Origin: Legionella bozemanae
Lineage (GTDB): Bacteria > Pseudomonadota > Gammaproteobacteria > Legionellales > Legionellaceae
DNA length: 64,000 bases
Reading direction: 5' to 3'
NCBI RefSeq assembly: GCF_001648595.1
Contig: NZ_LBAW01000006.1
Coordinates: 124,001-188,000 of the forward strand
Part shown: positions 1 through 8,261 of the stretch, in pieces
How positions within the stretch are numbered: position 1 is the first letter of the stretch
How the letters are laid out: every line of letters starts with the position of its first letter
The notes under the pieces: model-generated
Database searches by the model: none
What the model saw: the letters and a program-made list of their open reading frames with translations, nothing else
What the model was told of the DNA's origin: nothing
Translations under genes and position numbers: made by a program

Positions 1-2061
1 ATCCCCTGGGCGTTCTCGCAAAGGACTAAATATCGTTAATGCCCCTTCAACTTCTTCTTCAATTAAATCCTCAACAGGCTCTGGCTCATTATGACCATGG
101 AACGCAATTAAAGCAGAAACACCACGTTCTATAGGCTCTTCTATAGGGGATTCACGTAATAACTTGGAAATAAGGGTAATTTCTTCGCTTTCTGCTGTTT
201 TATTAATTGATAAATCGCCACTTTCCAAAATTGTCTGAAATGAGGCCAATTGCTTTTGTAACCTCATTAAATAATCGTCTGGCGGAGCTTCTACTTTTAA
301 AAATTGATTTAACTTTAATTTCTTAACAGGTTTAGGATTCGCATAAAACATACGAGCACGAACGATTTTTGACTTGAAGAAGATATGAGCTTCACCTTCA
401 GTTTGTTCTTTTAGATCCAATAGGTCAACACGAGCTCTCTTTTCAAACGAAGAACTTTTACTGTCCATGTACGTATTGGCAATACTGGTGTCTTTAGCTT
501 GAAATGAATCCACTTTAGTTACATAAGCCTCACCTGCTGTTTTGGTGAAGAAATCCCAAGTTTCTGTAGGATCTTCCAATTTCATACATATTTTAATGTT
601 TGTGTTTGCACCGATAGATGCAGCTTCTTCTTTAGATGCTTTCTGGAATGCAGGTAAATCTTGCCCTGCAAAAATTGCGGAGAATCCAAGAGAGCGCGCT
701 TGCGCAGGAACCACTGCAAAGCCTTGAACTGCATAATACCCATACTCATCAAGGATACACATATAAGGTGTCGGTGCATTGGTTGGCTTTCTCAAGATTA
801 CATCTCGATAATCCCCTTCAACATCCTCCCCCAAACCTGCTGCCATCATTGCTTTTAATGAAGAAACAATAATTTTGCCAAGGTTAGATAACTCATCAGG
901 AGATTTTTCTAAAGCAGGTAACAGTACGACCAAAATCCTTCGATTCAATACCACATCCTTAAAATCTACCTCAGCGAGATTGGTACGAACAATATGTCCA
1001 TAAGTATCGGCCAAGGATGAAAATGCTCTTACCAGCTGCATAGTAATAAAACCGTGTTGTTCCAAAACTTGTGATACTTGCTTTCCTTTTTTCTCTTTGT
1101 TGTAACCAGGCAAGGTGCCTAAGTAGTTACGTAAAGGGTCTGTAACCAATTTTGGAATCTGCTCAATGTTCACACTTTCTTGATTATCACGCGGGAAGAT
1201 TTTATCAACAACAATAGTTTCTAATCGGGTTAAATCAAAATAGTTACGGATGGTATCTGCATCCAAAAGTATTGCTCCCTCATCACGCATATAAACTAGA
1301 AGGCGCATTAAGGCTTCTACGAAAGCGATAGCACGGCCCTTCCACATGTCACCGTCTCCGCCTCCTTTTGAATCACCCATCAAACTCACTACAAGCTGGG
1401 TTAACATACTGGAAGAACCTTGAGAGAAGGGATTAAATGTATTAGACAGCCTTCTTTCTTGAGGACCAATAATATCTCGCGCACCAGTCATAAAGTTAAT
1501 CAGAAGCAAATCGTCTTCACGCCCCATGCTCCTGACCATGGAAAAAACCTTAGCATAGAGTGAGTTATCACCTTTACCATCTACATAAATAAAACCACTA
1601 CCTTGTACTAAAGCATTAAAAGCAAGGGAAACCAAACATTCTGTTTTACCGCTACCGGTTGAGCCAAAGATTAACGCATGGGTACGCATATCATCATTAG
1701 CAAACCATAGTTCGTGCCCTGTTTTACGATCATTACCAAAAAAAGCGATTCCACGAGCCATATTAGGCTTGTTAACGCCTGGCTTCATATCGTTGTAATC
1801 TTTTACTCGCGAAATAAGAGGAAGACGGAAAGGTAATTTTTGCTTCCGAGTATAACTGTAAAGAAAACTTCCAGCACCTACAAGCATCAAGAACGTTGCA
1901 GCCTCGGAGAAATAATAGGACATTGCCGATAAGGTAAACAGTATAATCGAAATATTCGTTGGATCAGCGAAGAAATCAGCCAACCTCTGTGTCAAAGTCC
2001 GCGTATCCCTAAGTAAGAGGGTAGGATCTAACTCATGACGTGAATCAATACCGCGCATCAT
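1..2061 (-). CDS. icmO: Dot/Icm type IV coupling protein IcmO/DotL (3' end outside window)
   Basis: This is the VirD4/TraD-like coupling ATPase of the Dot/Icm secretion system, which receives effectors at the inner membrane and passes them to the channel. The reading frame runs from an ATG-ATG pair at 2061 to the window edge without a stop, giving 687 codons of a protein normally near 780 residues, so the C-terminal adaptor-binding tail is missing. It has an N-terminal hydrophobic stretch (about residues 36-70), a Walker A motif GSTGSGKT (about 133-140) and a Walker-B-like CILDEYG further on. The start overlaps the end of icmP by 4 bases, indicating translational coupling. Identity is near certain from motif and locus order. 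Confidence 0.97.
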   Translation of the reverse strand, partial: MMRGIDSRHELDPTLLLRDTRTLTQRLADFFADPTNISIILFTLSAMSYYFSEAATFLMLVGAGSFLYSYTRKQKLPFRLPLISRVKDYNDMKPGVNKPNMARGIAFFGNDRKTGHELWFANDDMRTHALIFGSTGSGKTECLVSLAFNALVQGSGFIYVDGKGDNSLYAKVFSMVRSMGREDDLLLINFMTGARDIIGPQERRLSNTFNPFSQGSSSMLTQLVVSLMGDSKGGGDGDMWKGRAIAFVEALMRLLVYMRDEGAILLDADTIRNYFDLTRLETIVVDKIFPRDNQESVNIEQIPKLVTDPLRNYLGTLPGYNKEKKGKQVSQVLEQHGFITMQLVRAFSSLADTYGHIVRTNLAEVDFKDVVLNRRILVVLLPALEKSPDELSNLGKIIVSSLKAMMAAGLGEDVEGDYRDVILRKPTNAPTPYMCILDEYGYYAVQGFAVVPAQARSLGFSAIFAGQDLPAFQKASKEEAASIGANTNIKICMKLEDPTETWDFFTKTAGEAYVTKVDSFQAKDTSIANTYMDSKSSSFEKRARVDLLDLKEQTEGEAHIFFKSKIVRARMFYANPKPVKKLKLNQFLKVEAPPDDYLMRLQKQLASFQTILESGDLSINKTAESEEITLISKLLRESPIEEPIERGVSALIAFHGHNEPEPVEDLIEEEVEGALTIFSPLRERPGD

Positions 2062-3188
2062 GGCTCTAACTCCTGCATTTGTCGGGGTGTTAACTTAACT
2101 TCTTTTATAGCAATTTCTAAAGCTTTAATCGCCTCATCTATCATAGGCACCAAAGAACGCCGACCCATTTCTTTCTCTGCTTTCCAATGAGCGAACGGGC
2201 CTGCAACTTCTGAAAATGGTGTTTGTCTACCAACACAATTGAGCATATACCATAAACGCCTATCAACGGGTCTTAACCATAAAAATTCAGAGCTCGGAAC
2301 AACCCCATCATCCCGGGCTTTTTCAAGTAATGAAGCCATTACACTTAAAGTATAGGCATGTTTTGTAACAACTTCCTGGATAATTTCTGTGTTTTTATAT
2401 TTTTCTATTGTGGGCCTGGCTACACTATAATCGGGTTTTCCTGCAACATAAGATCGGTCTAACGTCGCTAAAATATTGTTGGCCGCATCCCTATCTCGAT
2501 TAATACGAGCAATAAATACAGCCGCTAATGCATAAGCTTGTGGTGAACAATGCTCAAAACCATCCCAATATGGGCCTAATTGTAGAGTAAAAACGCGTTT
2601 TGCATCTCCTCTTCGTATTCCGGCTGTCATCTCTTGTCCAGGTACCGGATCGTCTAATAACATATCTTCTTTTTTTAATAAATTGTATTTGCGCGCAAAT
2701 TCCATCGGCGTGAGAGCCATTGCCCAAGGACCTTGATTTATATCTTGATCTACTAAATCTTCTTTAACTATAGGCATAATTGCAGGCCAGTTAAATTGCT
2801 CCTGTTCACGTAATTTTTTCATATCATAAACTTTACGGAATTTTAGGGTGATATTTGACTGATACAAAAGAACTGCCAGAACAAGGAGGACAAGAACCAC
2901 GGGATAGCGCATGAAATCGCCCACAGCACGTGTTGTCTCTACCAGCTGATCCCAATTTACTGCATTGGGATCTATTGTTTGCATGATTTGAATTAAACTC
3001 GCTAGTTGCTCATTATGAACAAAAAAATTAACAAGTTTTGCTTGCCAGATGTTAATTTGAAAAACAAACATTACAATATACTGATGTCCCATTTTCCAAA
3101 TAAGAAACACAGTAATAAATAATAGTACCATCACCCATATTGGGCCCATGCCACTATCTTGACCTTGTTGTTGCGGTTGTTGTGCCAT
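2058..3188 (-). CDS. icmP: Dot/Icm secretion protein IcmP/DotM
   Basis: IcmP/DotM is an inner-membrane partner of the DotL coupling complex and helps recruit effectors. The 376-residue length equals that of the Legionella pneumophila protein as I recall it. Two hydrophobic segments are visible near the N-terminus (about residues 15-31 and 95-111), followed by a long cytosolic domain, which fits the known topology. The region before the first membrane segment is rich in Gln. The ATG at 3188 is preceded about 35 bases upstream by a TATACT element. It overlaps icmO by 4 bases, so the two are probably made from one transcript. Assignment is firm from synteny and sequence. Confidence 0.96.
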   Translation of the reverse strand: MAQQPQQQGQDSGMGPIWVMVLLFITVFLIWKMGHQYIVMFVFQINIWQAKLVNFFVHNEQLASLIQIMQTIDPNAVNWDQLVETTRAVGDFMRYPVVLVLLVLAVLLYQSNITLKFRKVYDMKKLREQEQFNWPAIMPIVKEDLVDQDINQGPWAMALTPMEFARKYNLLKKEDMLLDDPVPGQEMTAGIRRGDAKRVFTLQLGPYWDGFEHCSPQAYALAAVFIARINRDRDAANNILATLDRSYVAGKPDYSVARPTIEKYKNTEIIQEVVTKHAYTLSVMASLLEKARDDGVVPSSEFLWLRPVDRRLWYMLNCVGRQTPFSEVAGPFAHWKAEKEMGRRSLVPMIDEAIKALEIAIKEVKLTPRQMQELEP

Positions 3189-3221
3189 TGGCGATTACTT
3201 CAAAATAGTTCGTTTCTTTTA

Positions 3222-3227
3222 AGTATA
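3222..3227 (-). promoter_or_regulatory. TATACT -10 element upstream of icmP
   Basis: On the minus strand the sequence reads TATACT at this position, inside the palindrome AGTATATACT, about 35 bases before the icmP start. A TATACT hexamer has been described as the shared -10 element of icm/dot promoters in L. pneumophila. The match and spacing are seen directly; promoter function is inferred. Confidence 0.6.
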
Positions 3228-3303
3228 TACTGCTCTAGGATATTTTTGCGAGAGATTCGCAAGCAATACTTTCATGGCAACAAAGAAATATGTAAAAACA
3301 GAA

Positions 3304-3882
3304 TCACTGTTCTTTGATCAAACGCCCACGTGAATATTTATAATGGCCGCTTAGATGAACAAAACGGGTAATATTATCAACATTTAAAGCCCTATCTTTT
3401 AACGTAAGTAAAGGACTACCTAATTTGTCCATCAGGGTTTTATCAGCAGAAAGATGAATAATATCCGTTTCATTTATGTAAATAGCAACATAACCCTCAT
3501 TCTGTTTGTTTTCTTTTGATTTGATTAAAGCTTGTACTTGCTCTTCGTTTGCATAGATAGGACGAGAAATCATTTGTCGAGGCAAATTGGCGATTATCCT
3601 TTCCCAAGACTGAAGATTGGATCCATCTGAAGAATATAAAGAAACAAAAACCTCTTGCTGACCGCTTCTTAAAGCAAGACGATTGGCTAAATGTGCATCT
3701 GCTTGAATTTGTGCCTGACTGCGCTCATTAATTTTTTTAGCAAAATTATCACGAATTCCGATTAAACGATTGCCAATTGACCTTAGAAAATTTGATTTAT
3801 CCCAAGGTCCATTTTGAATTGCATAATCCAATGCTTTAAGTATTGCATCGTTATGCTCTTTAGTGAAAGTATTTTTTTCCAT
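3304..3882 (-). CDS. icmQ: Dot/Icm protein IcmQ
   Basis: IcmQ is a cytosolic, membrane-associating component of the Dot/Icm system. It can bind lipid membranes and NAD and is held in check by the chaperone IcmR. The ORF encodes 192 residues, matching the usual family length of about 191. The N-terminal part is predicted helical (the IcmR-interacting region in L. pneumophila) and the C-terminal half carries the mixed alpha/beta domain. It lies between icmP and the icmR-position gene in the conserved order. A hairpin and a separate TATACT element lie upstream, so it may have its own promoter. There is a gap of about 115 bases to icmP. Confidence 0.95.
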   Translation of the reverse strand: MEKNTFTKEHNDAILKALDYAIQNGPWDKSNFLRSIGNRLIGIRDNFAKKINERSQAQIQADAHLANRLALRSGQQEVFVSLYSSDGSNLQSWERIIANLPRQMISRPIYANEEQVQALIKSKENKQNEGYVAIYINETDIIHLSADKTLMDKLGSPLLTLKDRALNVDNITRFVHLSGHYKYSRGRLIKEQ

Positions 3883-3941
3883 AAATCCAGAGTTAATTTT
3901 AAGAATAAAACGTTCTGCAAAAAATCAGTGCAGTATTATGG

Positions 3942-3947
3942 AGTATA
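3942..3947 (-). promoter_or_regulatory. TATACT -10 element upstream of icmQ
   Basis: The minus strand reads GTTATACT here, about 60 bases before the icmQ ATG and downstream of the hairpin that follows the icmR-position gene. It would let icmQ be transcribed independently. Function is inferred from similarity to the TATACT element described for icm/dot genes. Confidence 0.5.
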
Positions 3948-3969
3948 ACAGTAATTTCGATTATATAAA

Positions 3970-4009
3970 AAAGATTAAACCCACAAAGAGAGCAAAATCT
4001 CTTTGTGGG
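3970..4009 (-). terminator. Hairpin after the icmR-position gene, probable rho-independent terminator
   Basis: A perfect 12-base stem (3980-3991 with 3998-4009) closes a 6-base loop. On the minus strand it is followed by TTTAATCTTTTTT. It sits 44 bases after the stop of the icmR-position gene and before icmQ. The T-run is interrupted, so termination may be partial. Confidence 0.65.
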
Positions 4010-4052
4010 GTGTTGCAAAAAAATGATTAAATTTTCCTAGATGATCCTAAAC

Positions 4053-4394
4053 TCAGCGCCCTGAACCCATTCCAAAGCGACTCTCTTCACCATGCTCATT
4101 TTCTTGAGTGGTTATTTCTTGAGATTGCTGCTTAACTGCTTGAAGTTGTTCCTTAGCACTAGGAGTTTGTTGCTTCGCTTCTTGAGTTTGTAGCACCTCT
4201 TGCGGCAACGCAGCAGGGCCTTGGTCATGTACCTTAAGTACAACATCTATGAGCGCCTTTGCCTCAGTAAAAGCAGATACATCACCACCTCTTTGATTTA
4301 TCGCTGACTCCATTTTTTCAATAGGGCCTGTGCATTCAGTAGTAAGCTTGCTCTTTAAATCTTGCCCACCTTGCTCGTGCTTAAAAAATCCCAT
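4053..4394 (-). CDS. IcmR-position protein (FIR family, functional homologue of icmR)
   Basis: This 113-residue protein lies exactly where Legionella genomes carry icmR or one of the unrelated-looking FIR genes that do the same job: a chaperone that binds IcmQ and controls its membrane insertion. It is hydrophilic, with a helical first half and a Gln/Glu/Lys-rich low-complexity second half (about residues 65-105). It has no signal peptide or membrane segment. I see little direct likeness to L. pneumophila IcmR, as expected, because these genes are known to be the fastest-changing part of the icm locus. The role is inferred from position, size and composition. The ATG at 4394 is the only good start in frame. 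Confidence 0.85.
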   Translation of the reverse strand: MGFFKHEQGGQDLKSKLTTECTGPIEKMESAINQRGGDVSAFTEAKALIDVVLKVHDQGPAALPQEVLQTQEAKQQTPSAKEQLQAVKQQSQEITTQENEHGEESRFGMGSGR

Positions 4395-4513
4395 AACATT
4401 ACCCCTAAACCATAAAATCTTTAATTACCCTAAGTCTATCAAAATCAATTATAAATGCATCCAAAATTACCATTACTTACGATTTCTTTACAATATATTT
4501 TAATAAAACACAT

Positions 4514-4858
4514 TTAGTCATACATCAACTCATCCAACGGGGTATAATCGCGACTTGGCCCACCTTGAATTAGCTCATTTAATACATCAGTCATACACAA
4601 CAACCGTAAAACATTAGGTGTTACTTCATCAAAAACGACTCGGAGTCCTAACAAGGCTCCTTCTGCCTCATCAAATGTAGCTCCTAAGCCATACCCAAGA
4701 CATAAAGAACACAATTGATCGGCTCGTTTCGCAATTGCTGGTAACAAACCTGTATCGGCAAAAACCTCCTCATAACTCACAAATCTATCATTAAGATAAA
4801 ATTTTGCATTTAAACTTGCGGCTATAACTGACATGCATTTACTAATATCACGTTCCAT
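4514..4858 (-). CDS. icmS: Dot/Icm chaperone IcmS
   Basis: IcmS is a small acidic cytosolic adaptor that pairs with IcmW (not in this window) to bind a subset of effectors and dock them on DotL. The ORF gives 114 residues, the normal family length, starting MERDISKCM. No membrane segment is present. Its start lies one base after the icmT stop, so icmT and icmS are translationally coupled. Assignment rests on sequence resemblance and the unbroken icmT-icmS order. Confidence 0.96.
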   Translation of the reverse strand: MERDISKCMSVIAASLNAKFYLNDRFVSYEEVFADTGLLPAIAKRADQLCSLCLGYGLGATFDEAEGALLGLRVVFDEVTPNVLRLLCMTDVLNELIQGGPSRDYTPLDELMYD

Positions 4859-4859
4859 A

Positions 4860-5117
4860 CTATCGCCACCACGGTTTTGAAGACTTAATCGGCCCTGCTA
4901 AAGTACTCCTTATCCACCTTAAAAATACCGGGACTGTAAAACCGTAATGTTCAATGATGCCAAAAAAAACTGCAGAGATTAAAACCAGTATTCCTGTCCA
5001 AATCCTAATATGCATTAGAAATAAAAAAATAGGGAACGCGGCTCGAGCATCAACTATAAAAAAACGAGCGCTTCGAGCGGAATCCCGCCAATGTGCAGTT
5101 TCAGCAAATCCTGCCAT
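4860..5117 (-). CDS. icmT: Dot/Icm protein IcmT
   Basis: IcmT is a small inner-membrane protein required for Dot/Icm function; in L. pneumophila it has been linked to pore formation and escape from host cells. The ORF has 85 residues (family about 86). It opens with MAGFAETAHWRDSARSARFF and has two hydrophobic stretches (about residues 25-38 and 40-55). It is the first gene of the icm block, with a TATACT element about 36 bases upstream. Assignment is firm. Confidence 0.96.
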   Translation of the reverse strand: MAGFAETAHWRDSARSARFFIVDARAAFPIFLFLMHIRIWTGILVLISAVFFGIIEHYGFTVPVFLRWIRSTLAGPIKSSKPWWR

Positions 5118-5152
5118 ATTTAAGCCTCAAAAAAATAATACTCTTTCTAAAA

Positions 5153-5158
5153 AGTATA
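5153..5158 (-). promoter_or_regulatory. TATACT -10 element upstream of icmT
   Basis: The minus strand reads GGTATATACTTTTT around this point, 36 bases before the icmT ATG. It matches the icm/dot -10 consensus TATACT and has nearly the same distance from the start codon as at icmP, which strengthens both calls. Confidence 0.6.
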
Positions 5159-5268
5159 TACCTAAATGTGGGCTTTAGCATCGTTGTTTTTAGTAAAATT
5201 AATAATATTTTTTACAACTATTTGTTCTTTTAATAAACATTATGCTTATGATTTAACACTCGAAACAT

Positions 5269-5293
5269 AGCCCTCTTCAGCAGGAAGAGGGCT
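5269..5293 (-). terminator. GC-rich hairpin downstream of the small ORF at 5341
   Basis: A perfect 10-base inverted repeat (5269-5278 with 5284-5293) with a 5-base loop lies 47 bases after the stop of the minus-strand ORF at 5341. The following T-run is weak, so this is a probable rather than certain terminator. Confidence 0.5.
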
Positions 5294-5340
5294 TAATGAT
5301 TACGGATGATTGCTTATTTTTAATACGGATGACCACAAAA

Positions 5341-5568
5341 TTATTTTTTATCCATCGGAGAATATCCTTTTGAAAAGGATGGCCCTAAAATGTTATTTAG
5401 GACTTTTTTCATTTCTAACTCCTCAGATGGCTTTGCCGAGGGTACTAACTGAGGTACAGTAAATTCTTGTTCAACCTCCTCTGTTTCCTGCGAGACTTCC
5501 TTAAGACGGGAATTACTTTGTCCAGCAGCCAGTTTTCCTAACATTTTAGAAGTACTGTATTGACTCAT
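5341..5568 (-). CDS. Small hydrophilic protein of unknown function next to icmT
   Basis: I do not recognise this 75-residue protein. The start MSQYSTSKM at 5568 is chosen because GAGGAG lies six bases ahead of it on the minus strand; the frame is open for six codons further upstream. The protein is charged and lacks a signal peptide or membrane segment. The middle is Glu-rich (about residues 22-35) with a second Glu/Lys cluster near residues 50-57. It ends in a Lys-rich tail with a Pro-Met-Asp-Lys-Lys finish. Its neighbourhood next to the icm locus and its acidic patches make a small secreted or accessory protein conceivable, but nothing proves this. Confidence 0.65.
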   Translation of the reverse strand: MSQYSTSKMLGKLAAGQSNSRLKEVSQETEEVEQEFTVPQLVPSAKPSEELEMKKVLNNILGPSFSKGYSPMDKK

Positions 5569-5778
5569 CTGAACTCCTCTTATCACACCTATAATACTAA
5601 GTTAGCATAAACAACTTAAGAAATTATTAACACAATTATTTTTTTTATAAAAAATACTATTGAGTAGTGAGACTATTTTACGTTATGTTAAAACTGCCTA
5701 TAAGAAAATAGGTTCAATTATCATTTATGGATGAATGCAATTGCTCACCTGACAGAAAGAGTCAGAGCGATTGAGAAA

Positions 5779-5821
5779 CGATAGAGTCTAGGTTCCATGA
5801 GGCTCTGGAAAAGGAGGAAAT
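5779..5821 (+). promoter_or_regulatory. 5' leader of the cold-shock gene with inverted repeat and strong RBS
   Basis: The leader holds a short imperfect inverted repeat (AGAGTC ... GGCTCT) just upstream of the AAGGAGG ribosome binding site. This could fold in the mRNA and affect translation, as known for other cold-shock mRNAs. Only the repeat and RBS are seen; the regulation is inferred. Confidence 0.35.
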
Positions 5822-6052
5822 ATGGCTAAAGGTGAAGTGAAATGGTTTAATAACGCCAAAGGTTGGGGGTTTATTATTCCAGAAAATGGTGGTGATGATA
5901 TTTTTGTTCATTTCTCATCGATTCATGGTACTGGTTATAAAACATTAGTTCCCGGACAAATAGTCAATTATGATGTAGAACACGGTGACAAAGGTCTACA
6001 CGCAGCTAATGTAATTGTGCTCAATGAAAATGCTGAGGTTGAAACGGCTTAA
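5822..6052 (+). CDS. Cold-shock protein, CspA family
   Basis: A 76-residue single cold-shock-domain (OB-fold) RNA/DNA-binding protein, probably acting as an RNA chaperone. RNP1 (KGWGFI, about residues 14-19) and RNP2 (DIFVHF, about 27-32) are both present. Compared with the usual KGFGFI, a Trp replaces the first Phe. The start is fixed by an excellent AAGGAGG box directly upstream. A leader of 100 or more bases with short inverted repeats precedes it, as is common for csp genes whose mRNA folds in a temperature-dependent way; I infer but cannot show that here. Confidence 0.93.
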   Translation: MAKGEVKWFNNAKGWGFIIPENGGDDIFVHFSSIHGTGYKTLVPGQIVNYDVEHGDKGLHAANVIVLNENAEVETA

Positions 6053-6182
6053 TGCAATTAACGCAGTATCATCGTGGTGCTGCGTCCATAAGCCATAGCA
6101 GAATAAATTTTGAACAAATACTGAATTAAAAACCGTCTTCATGTATGATGGCCTTATTCTATTTAAGGTCAGTAAATTGCTG

Positions 6183-7202
6183 ATGAAGCGTGGTTTATTA
6201 CTTATAAATCTTGGTACCCCTAACAATACAGATACTTCATCTGTCAGGAGCTATTTGCGCGAATTTCTTACCGATAAGCGAGTCATCGATCTCCCTGCCT
6301 TGCTTCGCTATATATTGGTCTATATGTTTATTTTGCCTTTCCGCTCAAAACGTTCTGCCCGTGCTTACCAATCCATATGGACTGAACAGGGTTCCCCTTT
6401 ACTTTTACATAGCCAGAATTTAGTGAACGAGGTGCAAAAAAAAGTGGGATCAGAACACGTAATTGCTCTTGGCATGCGTTATGGGAACCCTTCTATCGCC
6501 CATGCTTTAAATCAGTTAAAGCATTGCGAATCCATCACTATCCTGCCGTTATATCCGCAATATTCCTCAGCGGCTAATGGATCATCCATTGCTGAAGCCA
6601 TGCGTATTCTCAGCTCTTGGGATCTTGTCCCATCAATCAAAATCATAAGTGATTTTTTTCAACATCCAGCGTACCTTAAAGCACAAGCTCAAACCATTAA
6701 AACTTATCTTCAAGAGCAAACACATGTTCTCTTTAGTTATCACGGAATTCCTGAGCGCCAAATTACAAAAGGAAGTTGCAAATCAATTTGTGCTGAATCT
6801 TGTCCTGCTTTAACTGATAACATTCAGAAATGTTATAGAGCCCAATGCCATCAGAGTAGTCGTTTATTAGCAAGCGAACTGGGCTTATCTACGAGTAATT
6901 ACAGCACAGCGTTTCAATCAAGATTGGGTAAAACACCATGGATAAGGCCTTATACTGATCACATTCTTGCTGAATTGATTGCTAAAGGGATTAAAAAATT
7001 AGTTATTGTTTGTCCTTCTTTTGTTGCTGACTGTTTGGAAACACTGGAAGAAATAGGCATACGCCTTAAAAAACAATGGATAACTCTTGGTGGTGAAGAA
7101 TTAACTATCGTTCCCAGTATGAATAGTGATCCTTTATGGATAAAAGCCATAATCGCAATGGCGCAAATGCAATCCGATTCTCAATTTAGGAGTATTTCGT
7201 GA
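6183..7202 (+). CDS. hemH: Ferrochelatase
   Basis: Inserts ferrous iron into protoporphyrin IX, the last step of protoheme synthesis. The start ATG at 6183 gives MKRGLLLINLGTP, the typical opening of the family (LLxNLGTP). The upstream in-frame extension to 6141 is not needed. The active-site region FSYHGIPERQ is present about half way, and a Cys-containing stretch (about residues 195-206) follows. Length is 339 residues, normal for bacteria. The stop overlaps the GTG start of the next gene by 4 bases, so hemH seems to be cotranscribed with the RND efflux pair, although no functional link is obvious. Confidence 0.95.
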   Translation: MKRGLLLINLGTPNNTDTSSVRSYLREFLTDKRVIDLPALLRYILVYMFILPFRSKRSARAYQSIWTEQGSPLLLHSQNLVNEVQKKVGSEHVIALGMRYGNPSIAHALNQLKHCESITILPLYPQYSSAANGSSIAEAMRILSSWDLVPSIKIISDFFQHPAYLKAQAQTIKTYLQEQTHVLFSYHGIPERQITKGSCKSICAESCPALTDNIQKCYRAQCHQSSRLLASELGLSTSNYSTAFQSRLGKTPWIRPYTDHILAELIAKGIKKLVIVCPSFVADCLETLEEIGIRLKKQWITLGGEELTIVPSMNSDPLWIKAIIAMAQMQSDSQFRSIS

Positions 7203-8251
7203 ATCTGCAATTAATCACCGCCAAAATTCGCAATACCCTATGTTCCAAATATAAAATTATTGGATTATCGAGCATACTTTTTACTGTCTTAGGCATATAT
7301 TATTTATTTTATTATCACGCAAAAACTTCTCCTCCCCCAGCTCCTAAAATAGTCGAAACAGTAACTGTAACACCGACTACAATTGAAAAAACAATAAGGC
7401 TCATAGGAACCATCCGCCCCAAACATGCAACTGTCCTTGTTGCCAAAGGGTCTGGTATGCTTGACACACTCATCAGTTCAGGACAAACAGTCAAAAAAGG
7501 GGATTTAATTGCTAAAATAATTAATCCAGATATTGAACGAAGCTACCAACTCTCTAAAGAAACAGAACAACTGGAAAACACTCAATACCAACGTTTTAAA
7601 AATTTACAAAAACCAGGATTTGTGAGTGCAAGAGAGGTTGAAGAGAAAAAAAGAATCTGGATCGACTCACAAAAAGAAAAAGCAAGAACCAAAATCGAAC
7701 TCAAAAACATGCGTTTTTATGCACCATTTGACGGCGTAATTGGAGCATTTAAAATTAAGGAAGGAGCACAAGTCACCGAAGGTGCGCCTGTAGTGACCAT
7801 TTATGATCCTAACTCATTAATCGTTGAAATTGATGTTCCTTGTACTAATAATCACTCAATTAAAGAAAACCAACCAATTTATATATTGAACAAACTTTAT
7901 CATTTAAATCATGTACAAAAAATGATAGATGATGAAACACATATGTGCCCTGCGGACGTCGATATTCAATGCACTCACTGCCTAGTTGGTGCTAGCGTAT
8001 CCAGTCTGCTCGTAGTGAATAAAAAAACAGGAGCATTAGTCATTCCAACACAAGCCTTATTTCTCAAACAAGGCAAAACACATGTTTATAAGGTAGTTAA
8101 TAAAAAAATAGAACTTGTTGCTGTCAAAACAGGGATACAAGAAAAAGATAAGGTAGAAATTATTTCAGGATTAAAATCCGGGGAACAAATAGTAAGTAAG
8201 AGCCCGGAGCGGTTATATCCAGGACTGGAAGTATCAATTTATAAAGGTTAG
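7199..8251 (+). CDS. RND efflux membrane-fusion protein
   Basis: Periplasmic adaptor that links an inner-membrane RND pump to an outer-membrane channel. The start is GTG overlapping the hemH stop. An N-terminal membrane anchor (about residues 20-40) is followed by the barrel-sandwich (lipoyl-like) halves around a short coiled-coil hairpin (about 110-165), then a beta-barrel domain and a C-terminal segment. It contains an unusual Cys-rich insertion in the beta-barrel region (CPADVDIQCTHC, about residues 245-258), which could bind a metal or form disulfides. The pump gene follows 10 bases later. Substrate unknown; no outer-membrane partner is adjacent. Confidence 0.9.
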   Translation: MNLQLITAKIRNTLCSKYKIIGLSSILFTVLGIYYLFYYHAKTSPPPAPKIVETVTVTPTTIEKTIRLIGTIRPKHATVLVAKGSGMLDTLISSGQTVKKGDLIAKIINPDIERSYQLSKETEQLENTQYQRFKNLQKPGFVSAREVEEKKRIWIDSQKEKARTKIELKNMRFYAPFDGVIGAFKIKEGAQVTEGAPVVTIYDPNSLIVEIDVPCTNNHSIKENQPIYILNKLYHLNHVQKMIDDETHMCPADVDIQCTHCLVGASVSSLLVVNKKTGALVIPTQALFLKQGKTHVYKVVNKKIELVAVKTGIQEKDKVEIISGLKSGEQIVSKSPERLYPGLEVSIYKG

Positions 8252-8261
8252 CTAGCCTGTT

